From Caldilineaceae bacterium (GTDB lineage Bacteria > Chloroflexota > Anaerolineae > Caldilineales > Caldilineaceae), in NCBI GenBank assembly GCA_022824025.1, contig JAJEBF010000014.1:372001-436000 (forward strand): a DNA stretch of 64,000 nt, read 5' to 3'. Below are positions 48,223-56,692 of the stretch, in pieces. The first letter of the stretch is position 1, and each line of letters opens with the position of its first letter. The notes below the pieces were generated by a model that had not been told where the DNA came from, ran no database searches, and saw only the letters and a program-made list of their open reading frames with translations. A program made the position numbers and the translations under genes.

Positions 48223-49597
48223 CCTGGTCATCAAGCACGGGCAGCTCATCCTCCCCTCCGGCCCCGTCCTCGCTGACCTGGCAATCGACGGAGACCGCAT
48301 TGCGGCCATCGGCCGCCAGCTGAACGCCGCCCGCGCAATCGACGCCACCGGCTGTTACGTCATCCCCGGCGGCGTCGACTGTCACGTCCACCTGCAAATG
48401 CGTCTCGGCGGCCTCACGACTGCCGACACCTTCGAAACCGGCACAGTGGCCGCAGCCTGCGGAGGTACGACGACCGTCGTCGACTTCACCGACCCACAGC
48501 CGGAGCAGCCCCTCATGCACGCGCTCCGCGAGCGCCGCGCAGAAGCAGACGGCCGCGTCGCCGTCGATTACGGCCTCCACATGACCATCCCCGCCTGGCA
48601 CGCAAGCGCGGAGGCCCGCCTGCATGACGTCCCGGACGCAGTCGCCGCCGGATGCGCCACTTTCAAGCTCTACCAGGCCTATGACCGCATGCAGCTTGAC
48701 GACGGAGCCCTTCTCAGAGCCATGCGCGCGGTCGCCGCCGCCTCGGGCAGCGCCGTCTTGCACAGTGAGACCGGCCCCCTTCTCGATCAACTGCGCGCCG
48801 AAGCCCTCGAGGCCGGCCGTCTGGAACCTGTCTGGCACGAGCGCACCCGCCCCGCTATTCTCGAAGCCAGCGCCGTGCAGCGCGCCCTCGCGATCGCCGC
48901 ACTGGCCGGCTGCCCGCTCCACATCTTCCACATCGGAGCCGCCGAACCGCTCGCGTACATTGCCGCCGCCCGCATCAACGGCCAGGACGTTACCGCCGAA
49001 ACCTGCCCGCACTACCTCCTCCTCAGCGCAGACCAGCACCTTTCAGGCCCGGATGGACACCTCTTCATCTGCGCGCCGCCTCTCCGCAGCCCCGACGACC
49101 AGACAGCTGCCTGGCGCGCCCTGCAAGACGGCTCCCTCGACATCGTCAGCACCGACCACTGTCCCTGGACCCGGAGCGAGAAGCGGCAGCCATCATTTGC
49201 CGACGTGCCCGGCGGCCTGCCCGGCATCGAGGCGCGTCTGGCTCTCGTGCATCACTTCGGCGTCAACCAGCGTGATCTGCCCCTGACCTCCTGGATTTCC
49301 TCCTGCTGCGCCGCCCCTGCCCGCCGCATGGGCCTGTCGCGCAAAGGCGCCCTGCTGCCCGGCTATGACGCAGACGTCGTCATCTTCGACCCGCTACGTG
49401 AAAGGACGCTCGCCTCCAACGAACTGAACGAGGCCGCCGACTGGTCCCCATACGAAGGAATTGACCTGTCCGGCTGGCCGCGCGCCGTCCTCCTGCGCGG
49501 CGCCGAAATCGTGCGCGACGAAACCTACGTCGGCCACCCCGGCCAGGGCCGGTTCCAGCATCGAACCTTCATCCCCGCACCGAACCCCTCCCCATAG
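48215..49597 (+). CDS. Dihydropyrimidinase/hydantoinase-like amidohydrolase
   Basis: A 460-aa cyclic amidohydrolase. The start ATG at 48215 is defined by the family N-terminus MHDLVIKHGQLILPSGP and lies within the 3' end of the nitroreductase gene. The first metal-binding motif is VDCHVHLQ, the carboxylated Lys is in TFKLYQAYDR, later histidines are in VLHSETGPLL and LHIFHIGAAEP, and the last Asp is in STDHCPWT. These define dihydropyrimidinase, hydantoinase and allantoinase. The exact ring substrate is not certain. It closes the operon starting at pcrA. Confidence 0.88.
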   Translation: MHDLVIKHGQLILPSGPVLADLAIDGDRIAAIGRQLNAARAIDATGCYVIPGGVDCHVHLQMRLGGLTTADTFETGTVAAACGGTTTVVDFTDPQPEQPLMHALRERRAEADGRVAVDYGLHMTIPAWHASAEARLHDVPDAVAAGCATFKLYQAYDRMQLDDGALLRAMRAVAAASGSAVLHSETGPLLDQLRAEALEAGRLEPVWHERTRPAILEASAVQRALAIAALAGCPLHIFHIGAAEPLAYIAAARINGQDVTAETCPHYLLLSADQHLSGPDGHLFICAPPLRSPDDQTAAWRALQDGSLDIVSTDHCPWTRSEKRQPSFADVPGGLPGIEARLALVHHFGVNQRDLPLTSWISSCCAAPARRMGLSRKGALLPGYDADVVIFDPLRERTLASNELNEAADWSPYEGIDLSGWPRAVLLRGAEIVRDETYVGHPGQGRFQHRTFIPAPNPSP

Positions 49598-49863
49598 CGC
49601 CAGAATGTTGACGTTCGACTCCGGCCCCGTCTATAGTATGGCAGAGTGAACACCGGTACGCGACCGGTCTCATGGGGATGCCATGCCGGAGGCCAATCGG
49701 CGGTTGAAAGGGTATGCTGACGCTTCCGTCTTCTGAGGCGTCTATGCCCCAGAGTAATTCGCGCCGAGAAAAGGATCTATTACCTGTGCAATTGTCACGT
49801 GAAACAACAAACTCCGGCGGTCGGCAATCCGAATCCCCAGTGCAACCGGAAACGCAAAACGCG

Positions 49864-50478
49864 ATGATCACGCTCGACGAAAGCACACTCGACCAGGGCC
49901 TGGCCTACCTCGCCGCGCAGGATGCAGACCTGGCCAGGGTCCTCACCCGCCACGGCCCCCCCGCGCTTCGCCAGCGCGACCCGGGCTTTCCCACCCTGCT
50001 CAAAACCATCCTCGGCCAGCAGGTCTCACGCTCCTCTGCCGACGCCACCTACCAGCGGCTTTGTGATGCCATCGGCCCACCCCGCCCCGGGAACTTTCTC
50101 ACGCTCGATGACGAACAGCTGCGCGCAATCGGCTTCAGCCGCCAGAAGACCCGCTATGGCCGCGAACTGGCCGCGGCTCTCGTCGAAGGACGCCTCGATC
50201 TCGACCACCTGTCCGGCTGCGACGACGACGCGGTCCGCACCGCCCTGACCGCCCTCCCCGGTATCGGCGCCTGGACCGCCGAAATCTACCTGCTCTTCGC
50301 TCTCCGTCGGCCCGACGCCTGGCCCGCCAGCGATCTGGGCATCATCGTCGGCGCGCAAAAAGTCAAATACCTGCCGCAGCGCCCTTCCCGCCAGCAGCTC
50401 GACGCCATGGCCGAGGCCTGGCGTCCCTGGCGCGGCCTCGCCGCCTTCATCCTCTGGCACGGATACCAACTGATCTGA
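49864..50478 (+). CDS. AlkA-like DNA-3-methyladenine glycosylase (HhH-GPD)
   Basis: A base-excision repair glycosylase of the HhH-GPD superfamily. The conserved domain begins at the ATG at 49864 (MITLDESTLDQGL), giving 204 aa; an upstream ATG at 49714 would add 50 unlike residues. The helix-hairpin-helix with catalytic Asp is LPGIGAWTAEIYLLFALR followed by PASDLGI. ILGQQVSRSSADATYQRL and QKTRYGRELAAALVEG are typical. It lacks the AlkA N-terminal beta domain, so it is a compact single-domain form. The gap to the hydantoinase is 266 nt. Confidence 0.86.
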   Translation: MITLDESTLDQGLAYLAAQDADLARVLTRHGPPALRQRDPGFPTLLKTILGQQVSRSSADATYQRLCDAIGPPRPGNFLTLDDEQLRAIGFSRQKTRYGRELAAALVEGRLDLDHLSGCDDDAVRTALTALPGIGAWTAEIYLLFALRRPDAWPASDLGIIVGAQKVKYLPQRPSRQQLDAMAEAWRPWRGLAAFILWHGYQLI

Positions 50479-50847
50479 CCTCCGCCATCCCTGCTAAGTC
50501 CCCAGCGACATCCAAATCTTCCGCGCCCTAACCCCCTTCAGCGCACCTGCATCACCCTTTTCTTCCTCAGAAAGCCCATCTCTCCCTGGTCGGACCCGCG
50601 CCAATCTGAGACCAAAAAAAGTCCTCTGATCTCGTCCCTTTCTGCAGCATTTCCATACCGTAGATAGATCGTAGGCAAATCACACAGCAATCATCAAAAT
50701 CGTACATTTTGCGCTTTCAGACCCCTGAAACGGCCTGCCTCCGGGCTACTCTCCTGGGCTCTACCAGTGTATCAGGACCCCGTTCACACGGGGCCAAAAT
50801 GCGTCACGCGCGCTCACTTTTGGGTCCGGACGAAGTACCCAAATTCG

Positions 50848-50876
50848 TTGATCGGTCATCCAAACCATGCTATGAT
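50848..50876 (+). promoter_or_regulatory. Candidate sigma-70 promoter upstream of carD
   Basis: TTGATC (50848-50853), exactly 17 nt, then TATGAT (50871-50876). Transcription would begin near 50883, right at the first inverted repeat and about 330 nt before the carD ATG. Confidence 0.6.
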
Positions 50877-50882
50877 TTGAAG

Positions 50883-51001
50883 TCCTGAAAGACGGTTTTT
50901 CAGGGCCGACGCTTACCAGCCAAAGTGCCTCTGGCCCCGCGTCGGAGAACCGCCGGGACCCACATTCGGCCCGTCGTTTCAAACGCGGCAGACCATGCCG
51001 C
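50883..51001 (+). ncRNA. Candidate structured RNA or carD 5' leader
   Basis: Three perfect inverted repeats in succession: CCTGAAA/TTTCAGG (50884-50904), CCGACGC/GCGTCGG (50906-50945, with an inner CCAG/CTGG) and GCGGCA/TGCCGC (50985-51001). The first hairpin begins at the expected transcription start. No known family is recognised. No covariance or expression data are available. Confidence 0.4.
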
Positions 51002-51210
51002 CGCCGCAAGATTGATTGTCGAGATTCGGCATCTCTGCCCAATAACGGCAATCCAGCTGTACATAATTTCAAATGCATAAGCCTCAAGCAGCAATGGCGC
51101 TGACTATAGGCTGTACTGACGCAGCTTTGCCATCTAGCCTGGGGCCAGATCGGCAGAGCGTGTTTCCTCAGACCGCCAACGTCGACAACCAAATCAACGG
51201 AGAGGGTCAG

Positions 51211-51819
51211 ATGGGATTCAACATTGGGGAAAGTGTAATTCACCCGTCACACGGCGCAGGCAAAATCGTCGATTTCCAGGAAAAAGAGCTGGTAAAGGGT
51301 TTTCAGCGCTACTACGTTATCGAATTCATTCACAACCGCCTTAAAGTGCATCTGCCGGCGCGGCGAATCGACCAGACCGGCGTTCGACCCGTTATGCCGG
51401 TTGCCCTTATCTCCGGTGTCTTTGAAACGCTGGCGTTGCATCCCAACGACCTGCCTGACGAGTTCAGGGTCCGCCGCAACGCCATCGACAAGCAGATTCA
51501 CTCAGGCTACCCGAATCAGGTCGCCGCCGCCGTGCGAGACCTCGCTTGGCGCGACACCGCCAAATACCTCACCGAAGCCGATAATGAGGCCCTCATCGAA
51601 GCTCGCGCCCTGCTCATCACGGAAATGGCGCTCGCTCTCGAGCAATCATGGGAGTTGACCGAACGCAGCGTTGATGATGCCATCGCTCGCGGTATCCGCG
51701 ACCGCCAGGAGGCCGAGGCACGCGCCCTGGAAGAGGCCATGAGGGAGGAAGAAGGTATTACCACCGACTGGCCGTTCCCCGTCCCGATGCAAGCCGAAAT
51801 GAGCGAAGCCGCCGACTAG
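51211..51819 (+). CDS. carD: CarD/CdnL-family RNA polymerase-binding regulator
   Basis: A 202-aa CarD_CdnL_TRCF-domain protein that binds the RNA polymerase beta subunit and stabilises the open complex, typically at rRNA promoters. ATG at 51211 has GGAGAGG five nt upstream. The N-terminal RNAP-interaction domain is IGESVIHPSHGAGKIVDFQEK; the C-terminal helical DNA-binding part follows (WRDTAKYLTEADNEALIEARALLITEMA). A Glu/Ala-rich tail ends the protein. It is preceded by an unusually long, structured leader, suggesting regulation after transcription initiation. Confidence 0.92.
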   Translation: MGFNIGESVIHPSHGAGKIVDFQEKELVKGFQRYYVIEFIHNRLKVHLPARRIDQTGVRPVMPVALISGVFETLALHPNDLPDEFRVRRNAIDKQIHSGYPNQVAAAVRDLAWRDTAKYLTEADNEALIEARALLITEMALALEQSWELTERSVDDAIARGIRDRQEAEARALEEAMREEEGITTDWPFPVPMQAEMSEAAD

Positions 51820-52001
51820 AGGCCGCCCGCCCCCACACTGGCCAATGCGCGGCCTGTCGTCCTTCATCCGCATGGCCTGCCGTGCGAAACTGTCCTGTGC
51901 AGTCCGGGTGCGCAAGCGCCCGGACTGTTCCGCGTCAATACCAAGCCTGGTTGCAATCCTCCCCATTTCCAACCACAAGGCCTAGTCGAAGGAGTTCTCG
52001 C

Positions 52002-52814
52002 ATGCGCGTTCAAATCATGACCGACATGGAAGGTGTCAGCGGCATCGTCGCCTGGGACCAGGTCAACGGCGGCAAACCAATGTACGAAGAGGGACGCCGC
52101 CTATATACAGAAGAGATCAACGCCGCCGTGCGCGGCGCCGCAGCCGCCGGCGCAACCGAAATCGTCGTCGTCGATTGCCATGGCGCGGGCGGGCCATGGA
52201 CATTCAACTCCCTCATCCCTGATCGCCTGGATACCCGCTGCGAATGGGTCGCGGGCCACACCTGGAGCCGCTTCACCGACACACTCGAAGCCGGCTGTGA
52301 CGCCGTCCTCCTCGTCGGCATGCACGCCAAGGCGGGCACGGCCGACGGCGTCCTCAGCCACACCATCTCAACCGTGCTCTGGCGCCACCTCTGGTTCAAC
52401 GGCCAGGCCGTCGGTGAAGTCGGCGTCAACGCCGCCGCCTGCGGCTACTTCAACGCCCCCGTACTTCTCGTAACCGGCGATGAAGCCGTCTGCCGTGAAT
52501 CGACCGAACTCCTCGGTGACAAACTGACCACCGTCGCCGTAAAAAAAGGACTTTCCCGCTACGCCGCCCGCCACATCCCCCCGCAACGCGCCTGCCAGAT
52601 GATCGAAGACGGCTCCCGCCAGGCCCTGTCCGACCTGAGCGCCGTGCCCCCATACCAGCTGAGCAGCCCTGTCACCATCACCTTTGAAGTCGGCAGCCCC
52701 GAAAACCTGGACACCTTTCGCGGCCGCCCCGGCGTGACGCTCGAACCGCCCTATACAGTCCGCAGCGTCGGCGACGACTGGATGGCCGCCTGGAACCAGA
52801 TCTGGCCCCGCTAA
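52002..52814 (+). CDS. M55 D-aminopeptidase (DppA-like)
   Basis: A 270-aa zinc peptidase of the M55 family that releases N-terminal D-amino acids from peptides. ATG at 52002 has GAAGGAG upstream. The expected metal and catalytic residues are present: Asp8 and Glu10 in MTDMEGVSG, His60 in VDCHGAGG, His108 in VGMHAK, His120 in LSHTIS as likely nucleophile-associated His, and Glu139 in GEVGVNA. These correspond one to one with Bacillus DppA. The next gene begins one nucleotide after the stop. It may recycle D-amino-acid peptides of cell-wall origin. Confidence 0.93.
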   Translation: MRVQIMTDMEGVSGIVAWDQVNGGKPMYEEGRRLYTEEINAAVRGAAAAGATEIVVVDCHGAGGPWTFNSLIPDRLDTRCEWVAGHTWSRFTDTLEAGCDAVLLVGMHAKAGTADGVLSHTISTVLWRHLWFNGQAVGEVGVNAAACGYFNAPVLLVTGDEAVCRESTELLGDKLTTVAVKKGLSRYAARHIPPQRACQMIEDGSRQALSDLSAVPPYQLSSPVTITFEVGSPENLDTFRGRPGVTLEPPYTVRSVGDDWMAAWNQIWPR

Positions 52815-52815
52815 C

Positions 52816-53841
52816 ATGCCGCCCAAGCTGCTCATCACCGGCGCAACAGGCCTCCTCGGCTCCCATATCCTGAAAGCGGCCCAGGAATGGTGGCATCCTG
52901 TCGGGACCTACCACAGGACCACCCGCCGCCAGGCCCTGCGCTTCTTCGGCGAAATTGACCACGGCCGCATCGACCTTGCCGACTACGGCGAAACCAAGGC
53001 CATGATCGCCGACGTGCAGCCCGCCGCCGTCATCCATACCGCCGCCATCACCAACCTCGACTACTGCGAAAAGTATCCCGACGAATCTCAGCGCATCAAC
53101 CTGAACGCCCCAACCGATCTGGCCGCGCTCTGCGGCGACCTCGACATCCCCTTCCTCTTCACCTCCACCGACCTCGTCTTTGACGGGTCTGACGCCCCTT
53201 ACGCTGAGGACGATCCCCCCACTCCGATCAACGTCTTCGCAGAACACCGGGCCCTGGCCGAGGAAGGCATCCTTGCCGCCTACGCCGATGCCGTCATCGC
53301 CCGCCTCCCCCTCCTCATCGGCTACGCCGTTATGGGGAGAGAGAGCTTCCTCTACAAGATGGTTGCCGCCTTCCGCCGTGACCAGGAAGTCATACTCTTC
53401 GGCGACGCGATCCGCTCCGCCGTCAGCGCAGCCGTTGCGGCCCGCGGCCTCCTCCAAATCGCCGGCAGCGGCTTCGAAGACGATGTCAACATCGCCGAAA
53501 TCGATCGCGTCGCGGGCCGCCTCCACCTCGGCGGCCGCGAACACGTCAGCCTCTACGAGCTCGGGCTTCTCAGCCTCCGCATCCTCGGCCTCAACGAGCA
53601 ACTCGCCATTCCCATCAGCGTTCTCGACTCCTACGCCGGTCTTCTTGAAACCCCCTTTCTGGCAGCCCGCTCCGCCAACGTCGCACTGGACAGCAGCATC
53701 GCCTACGAACACGGCTACGACCCGCCCCCGCTGCGCGCCCAGCTCGAAGAGCTCCTGCCGCCTCAGTGGCGCTCGCACGCGGGCGAACCCGATATAGCCA
53801 ACTCAGTTCCCGACGAAACCAACGAAGGCGAGGACACCTGA
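52816..53841 (+). CDS. RmlD-like extended SDR lacking catalytic Tyr/Lys
   Basis: A 341-aa NAD(P)-binding protein of the dTDP-4-dehydrorhamnose reductase type. The Rossmann motif is GATGLLGSH (9-17), with VIHTAAITNLDYCE and FTSTDLVFDG as in RmlD. Where the family has YxxxK the sequence reads NVFAEHRAL, so Tyr becomes Phe141 and Lys becomes Arg145. The C-terminal half is longer than RmlD. The ATG follows the peptidase stop by one nucleotide. It may be a non-reducing binding protein or use a different catalytic pair. Confidence 0.78.
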   Translation: MPPKLLITGATGLLGSHILKAAQEWWHPVGTYHRTTRRQALRFFGEIDHGRIDLADYGETKAMIADVQPAAVIHTAAITNLDYCEKYPDESQRINLNAPTDLAALCGDLDIPFLFTSTDLVFDGSDAPYAEDDPPTPINVFAEHRALAEEGILAAYADAVIARLPLLIGYAVMGRESFLYKMVAAFRRDQEVILFGDAIRSAVSAAVAARGLLQIAGSGFEDDVNIAEIDRVAGRLHLGGREHVSLYELGLLSLRILGLNEQLAIPISVLDSYAGLLETPFLAARSANVALDSSIAYEHGYDPPPLRAQLEELLPPQWRSHAGEPDIANSVPDETNEGEDT

Positions 53842-54224
53842 CCAAAAACCAGGCCACCGCCACCTAGCGCCTGACCTCTGCAGGAATTCCCCTGTCCATC
53901 TCACCTCAACTGTAGAAGCCCCCCTGATGGGCGCCCTCCCCGTCGCTCCTCCTTATGCCCGCCCCGCGACACACTCCCGCCCCGCCACCAACTGACCACA
54001 GAGCACTGACCACAGACCACTGACCACTGCAGTCCCCTTCTTGCGCGAAGACGGATATTGGGTAGAATTGGCAAAGGCTTCACCGTCAATCGTGAGGATT
54101 CCTCAGCCCCCTGCATTCATACCATGCGCGGGAGTCCCCGTTACTTGACCATTCGTCAACCAGGACTTAAAGAGAATGTAACCGTCCTTCTTCTTCCACA
54201 CATACAAACCCAAGAGCGCCCAAA
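53842..54224 (+). other. Spacer with heptamer array
   Basis: 383 nt with no gene. It contains the five-unit TGACCAC/AGACCAC array (53993-54027) and a GGGCGCCC-containing phrase near 53930. Confidence 0.55.
53993..54027 (+). repeat. TGACCAC heptamer array
   Basis: Five heptamers: TGACCAC, AGAGCAC, TGACCAC, AGACCAC, TGACCAC, followed by TGCAG. The array at 34081 has the same unit; the end CCACTGCAG is shared with the array at 27941. Confidence 0.85.
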
Positions 54225-55052
54225 ATGCTTACATCTGATCAGAAACGTCAATTCGATAATCAAGGCTTCCTCAACGTGCGCGGCCTATTCTCCGCAGACG
54301 AAGTCCAGCTCTTCCAACGACATTTCATGGATCTTAGAGCGGCCGGCTCCTACCCCGGCGACTCTGCCGGCGTAGACCTCGGCAGCAACGATCCCCTCAA
54401 AAAGTACCCCCGGATGATCCACATGCACCGTTGGGATCAGCTCAGCCTGAATTGGATGCTCGACACAAGGCTGCGCGACTGCATGACCGCCATGCTCGGA
54501 CGTGAACCCTTCGCCGTTCAGACGATGCTCTACTTCAAGCCCCCCGGCGCCCGCGGCCAGGCCCTCCACCAGGACCAGTTCTACCTGCGCGTCCAGCCCG
54601 GCACCTGCATCGCCGCCTGGATGGCCCTCGACGACTGCGACGAAGAGAACGGCTGCCTGCAGATGGTCCCGGACAGCCACGCCTGGCCCCTCCTTTGCAC
54701 CGCCGAAGCCGACACCACCCAGAGCTTCACAGACGTTACCGTCGACCTGCCCGAGGACGTAAACGCCCAGCCTGTTATCATAAAGGCAGGCGACGTCGTC
54801 TTCTTTAACGGGCAGGTCGTGCATGGCAGCTTTCCCAACACCAGCGCCGACCGCTTCCGCCGCGCCCTGATCGGCCACTACATCGCCGGCGAAGCCCAGC
54901 AGGTCGCCAAATACTACCACCCAATCTTCCGCATGGACGGCACAGAAGTCGAACTGGGCATCAGCGAAGGCGGAGACATGTGCGGCCGCTGGGTCGACGT
55001 AGACGGCACGCCCGTGATCGAAATGCAGCCCAGCGAACAGTTGGCCTGGTAA
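54225..55052 (+). CDS. Phytanoyl-CoA dioxygenase-family oxygenase
   Basis: A 275-aa Fe(II)/2-oxoglutarate-type oxygenase. The metal facial triad is His115 and Asp117 in ALHQDQFYLR and His200 in QVVHGSFPN, with an Arg near 210-213 in DRFRRALIGHY for 2-oxoglutarate binding. The N-terminus FDNQGFLNVRGLFSADEVQ matches PhyH-like proteins. The substrate is unknown. It precedes a sulfatase gene on the same strand. Confidence 0.87.
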   Translation: MLTSDQKRQFDNQGFLNVRGLFSADEVQLFQRHFMDLRAAGSYPGDSAGVDLGSNDPLKKYPRMIHMHRWDQLSLNWMLDTRLRDCMTAMLGREPFAVQTMLYFKPPGARGQALHQDQFYLRVQPGTCIAAWMALDDCDEENGCLQMVPDSHAWPLLCTAEADTTQSFTDVTVDLPEDVNAQPVIIKAGDVVFFNGQVVHGSFPNTSADRFRRALIGHYIAGEAQQVAKYYHPIFRMDGTEVELGISEGGDMCGRWVDVDGTPVIEMQPSEQLAW

Positions 55053-55159
55053 TTTTAATCGCTCCCGGACCGAATGGAGTACTAAGTAAAAGATACTTGG
55101 TCTGACTGCCTCACCAGCCGCCAAAACCACCGCGAAGAGCCGGGCTGGCAGGTACCCAA

Positions 55160-56536
55160 TTGCAGAGACCAAACATTCTGCTGATAATGAGCGATGAGCA
55201 CGACCCGGGCGTGTCCGGCTGCTACGGACACCCCCTCGTGCAAACGCCCAACCTTGACCGCCTCGCCGCCGAAGGTGTCCTGTTCGAAAACGCCTACTGC
55301 AACAACCCCATCTGCGTCCCCTCGCGTATGTCCTTTCTCACCGGAAAATACGCCTCTGACGTAAACATTTACGATAACGGCTCGCCTCTCGCTTCTGAGA
55401 TCCCGACCTTTGCCCACTATCTCGAGGCTTCCGGCTACGACACGACGCTCTGCGGCCGCATGCACATGGTCGGCCCCGACCGCCTCCACGGCTTCGGCCA
55501 GCGGCTTCTCGACGACAAAAACGAGTGGGTCGACCTCCGTCAGGGCCCGGTTCGCACTCCGCAGGCGCGGCGGGGCAGCAACTCCCACGTCACTGAATGC
55601 GGGCCCGGCCCGCCGCGCTGGCTCGACTACGACCGCACTGTCACCGACCTCAGCGAACGCTTCCTGCGCGAAAGAGCCTCAAACTCGACCGCCCGCCCCT
55701 GGTGCCTCGTCTCCAGCTTCATGTACCCCCACTTTCCCCTCTACGCGCCGCAGGAATATCTCGACCTCTACCCGCCCGACCGCATGGAAATGCCCGAAAC
55801 GGGCGACGAACTGCTGGAGAACCAGCACCCCGCCATCCAGCAGCTGCGCTACTTCTTTCGCAACGACCAGCCGTATCCCGAAGAGCTCACCCGCGCTGCC
55901 CTCGCCAGCTACTTCGCTCTTGTAACCCTGACCGACGAGCACATCGGCCGTCTCCTTAAAATCGTCGACAACTCGTCGCTGCGTGAAAGCACTGTCATCC
56001 TCTATATCAGCGACCACGGCGAGATGGCCGGGCAGCACGGCATCTGGCAGAAACAGTGCTTCTACGAGTCGTCAGTTCGCGTCCCCCTCGTTGCCAGAGG
56101 CCCCCAATGCGCACAGGACGCGCGCGTCGAGAGCAATGTCAGCCTCGTCGATATCATGCCCACACTGCTGGACCTGGCTGACACGCCCATTCCCAATGAC
56201 GTGAGGGGCCGCAGCCTGCTACCGGCACTCCTCGGAGATCCCCTCCCGGACGAAGTCGTTATCGCCGAATACCACGCCCAGGGCATGCTCAGCGCAGGCT
56301 ACATGGCAAAGAAGGGAAATTTGAAGTACAATCACTACGAAGATTTGCCGCCGCAGCTTTTCGACCTGGCCGCCGACCCCAACGAACTCTCCAATTTGGC
56401 AGGCCATCCCAGTTGGCTCGGCGTCCAGTCAGACCTGCATCAGGAACTGCTGGCCAGACTGGATCCCGCCGAAGTAGACGGCCGGGCCAAGCGCAATCAG
56501 CAGCTTCAAGGCATGAAAAGGTCTTACACCGGCTGA
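55160..56536 (+). CDS. Cys-type sulfatase
   Basis: A 458-aa alkaline-phosphatase-superfamily sulfatase. The active-site motif CVPSRMSFLTGKY places the modifiable Cys at residue 52, which an external formylglycine-generating enzyme would convert. The metal site begins with NILLIMSDEHDPG (about 5-17), and YISDHGEMAGQHG carries the later Asp/His metal ligands. No signal peptide is visible, so it is probably cytoplasmic. The probable start is TTG at 55160. It should remove sulfate from a small sugar or choline ester, consistent with the downstream importer. Confidence 0.9.
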   Translation: MQRPNILLIMSDEHDPGVSGCYGHPLVQTPNLDRLAAEGVLFENAYCNNPICVPSRMSFLTGKYASDVNIYDNGSPLASEIPTFAHYLEASGYDTTLCGRMHMVGPDRLHGFGQRLLDDKNEWVDLRQGPVRTPQARRGSNSHVTECGPGPPRWLDYDRTVTDLSERFLRERASNSTARPWCLVSSFMYPHFPLYAPQEYLDLYPPDRMEMPETGDELLENQHPAIQQLRYFFRNDQPYPEELTRAALASYFALVTLTDEHIGRLLKIVDNSSLRESTVILYISDHGEMAGQHGIWQKQCFYESSVRVPLVARGPQCAQDARVESNVSLVDIMPTLLDLADTPIPNDVRGRSLLPALLGDPLPDEVVIAEYHAQGMLSAGYMAKKGNLKYNHYEDLPPQLFDLAADPNELSNLAGHPSWLGVQSDLHQELLARLDPAEVDGRAKRNQQLQGMKRSYTG

Positions 56537-56692
56537 GTCAGTCCGAGGCTGCCTTATTCAAAGGAGGTGATGAACCGAGAATAGATGGACCCCGCAGGGC
56601 TGTTTTCCCGTGACACACTTGGTCAAATTGAATCGCATACAATCGCCCATAATTGGTGCGCTGACCACCCGCACACGAAAGGAGAACATTCC

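Larger units (their letters stand above)
50479..51210 (+). other. Long leader/spacer upstream of carD
   Basis: 732 nt without a convincing gene; a 160-codon frame on the minus strand (50761-51243) has no family signature and crosses the carD start. It contains a good promoter (50848-50876) followed by consecutive perfect inverted repeats (from 50884) that suggest a structured RNA leader or small RNA. A further hairpin CCCCGTTCACACGGGG is at 50778-50793. Confidence 0.6.

Noticed and set aside
50761..51243. A 160-codon minus-strand frame in the carD leader
   Set aside because: There is no domain similarity, and it runs antisense across the carD start and the structured region. It is probably chance.
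53180..53797. A 205-codon frame inside the RmlD-like gene
   Set aside because: It is an out-of-frame Ser/Pro-rich shadow of the gene at 52816-53841.
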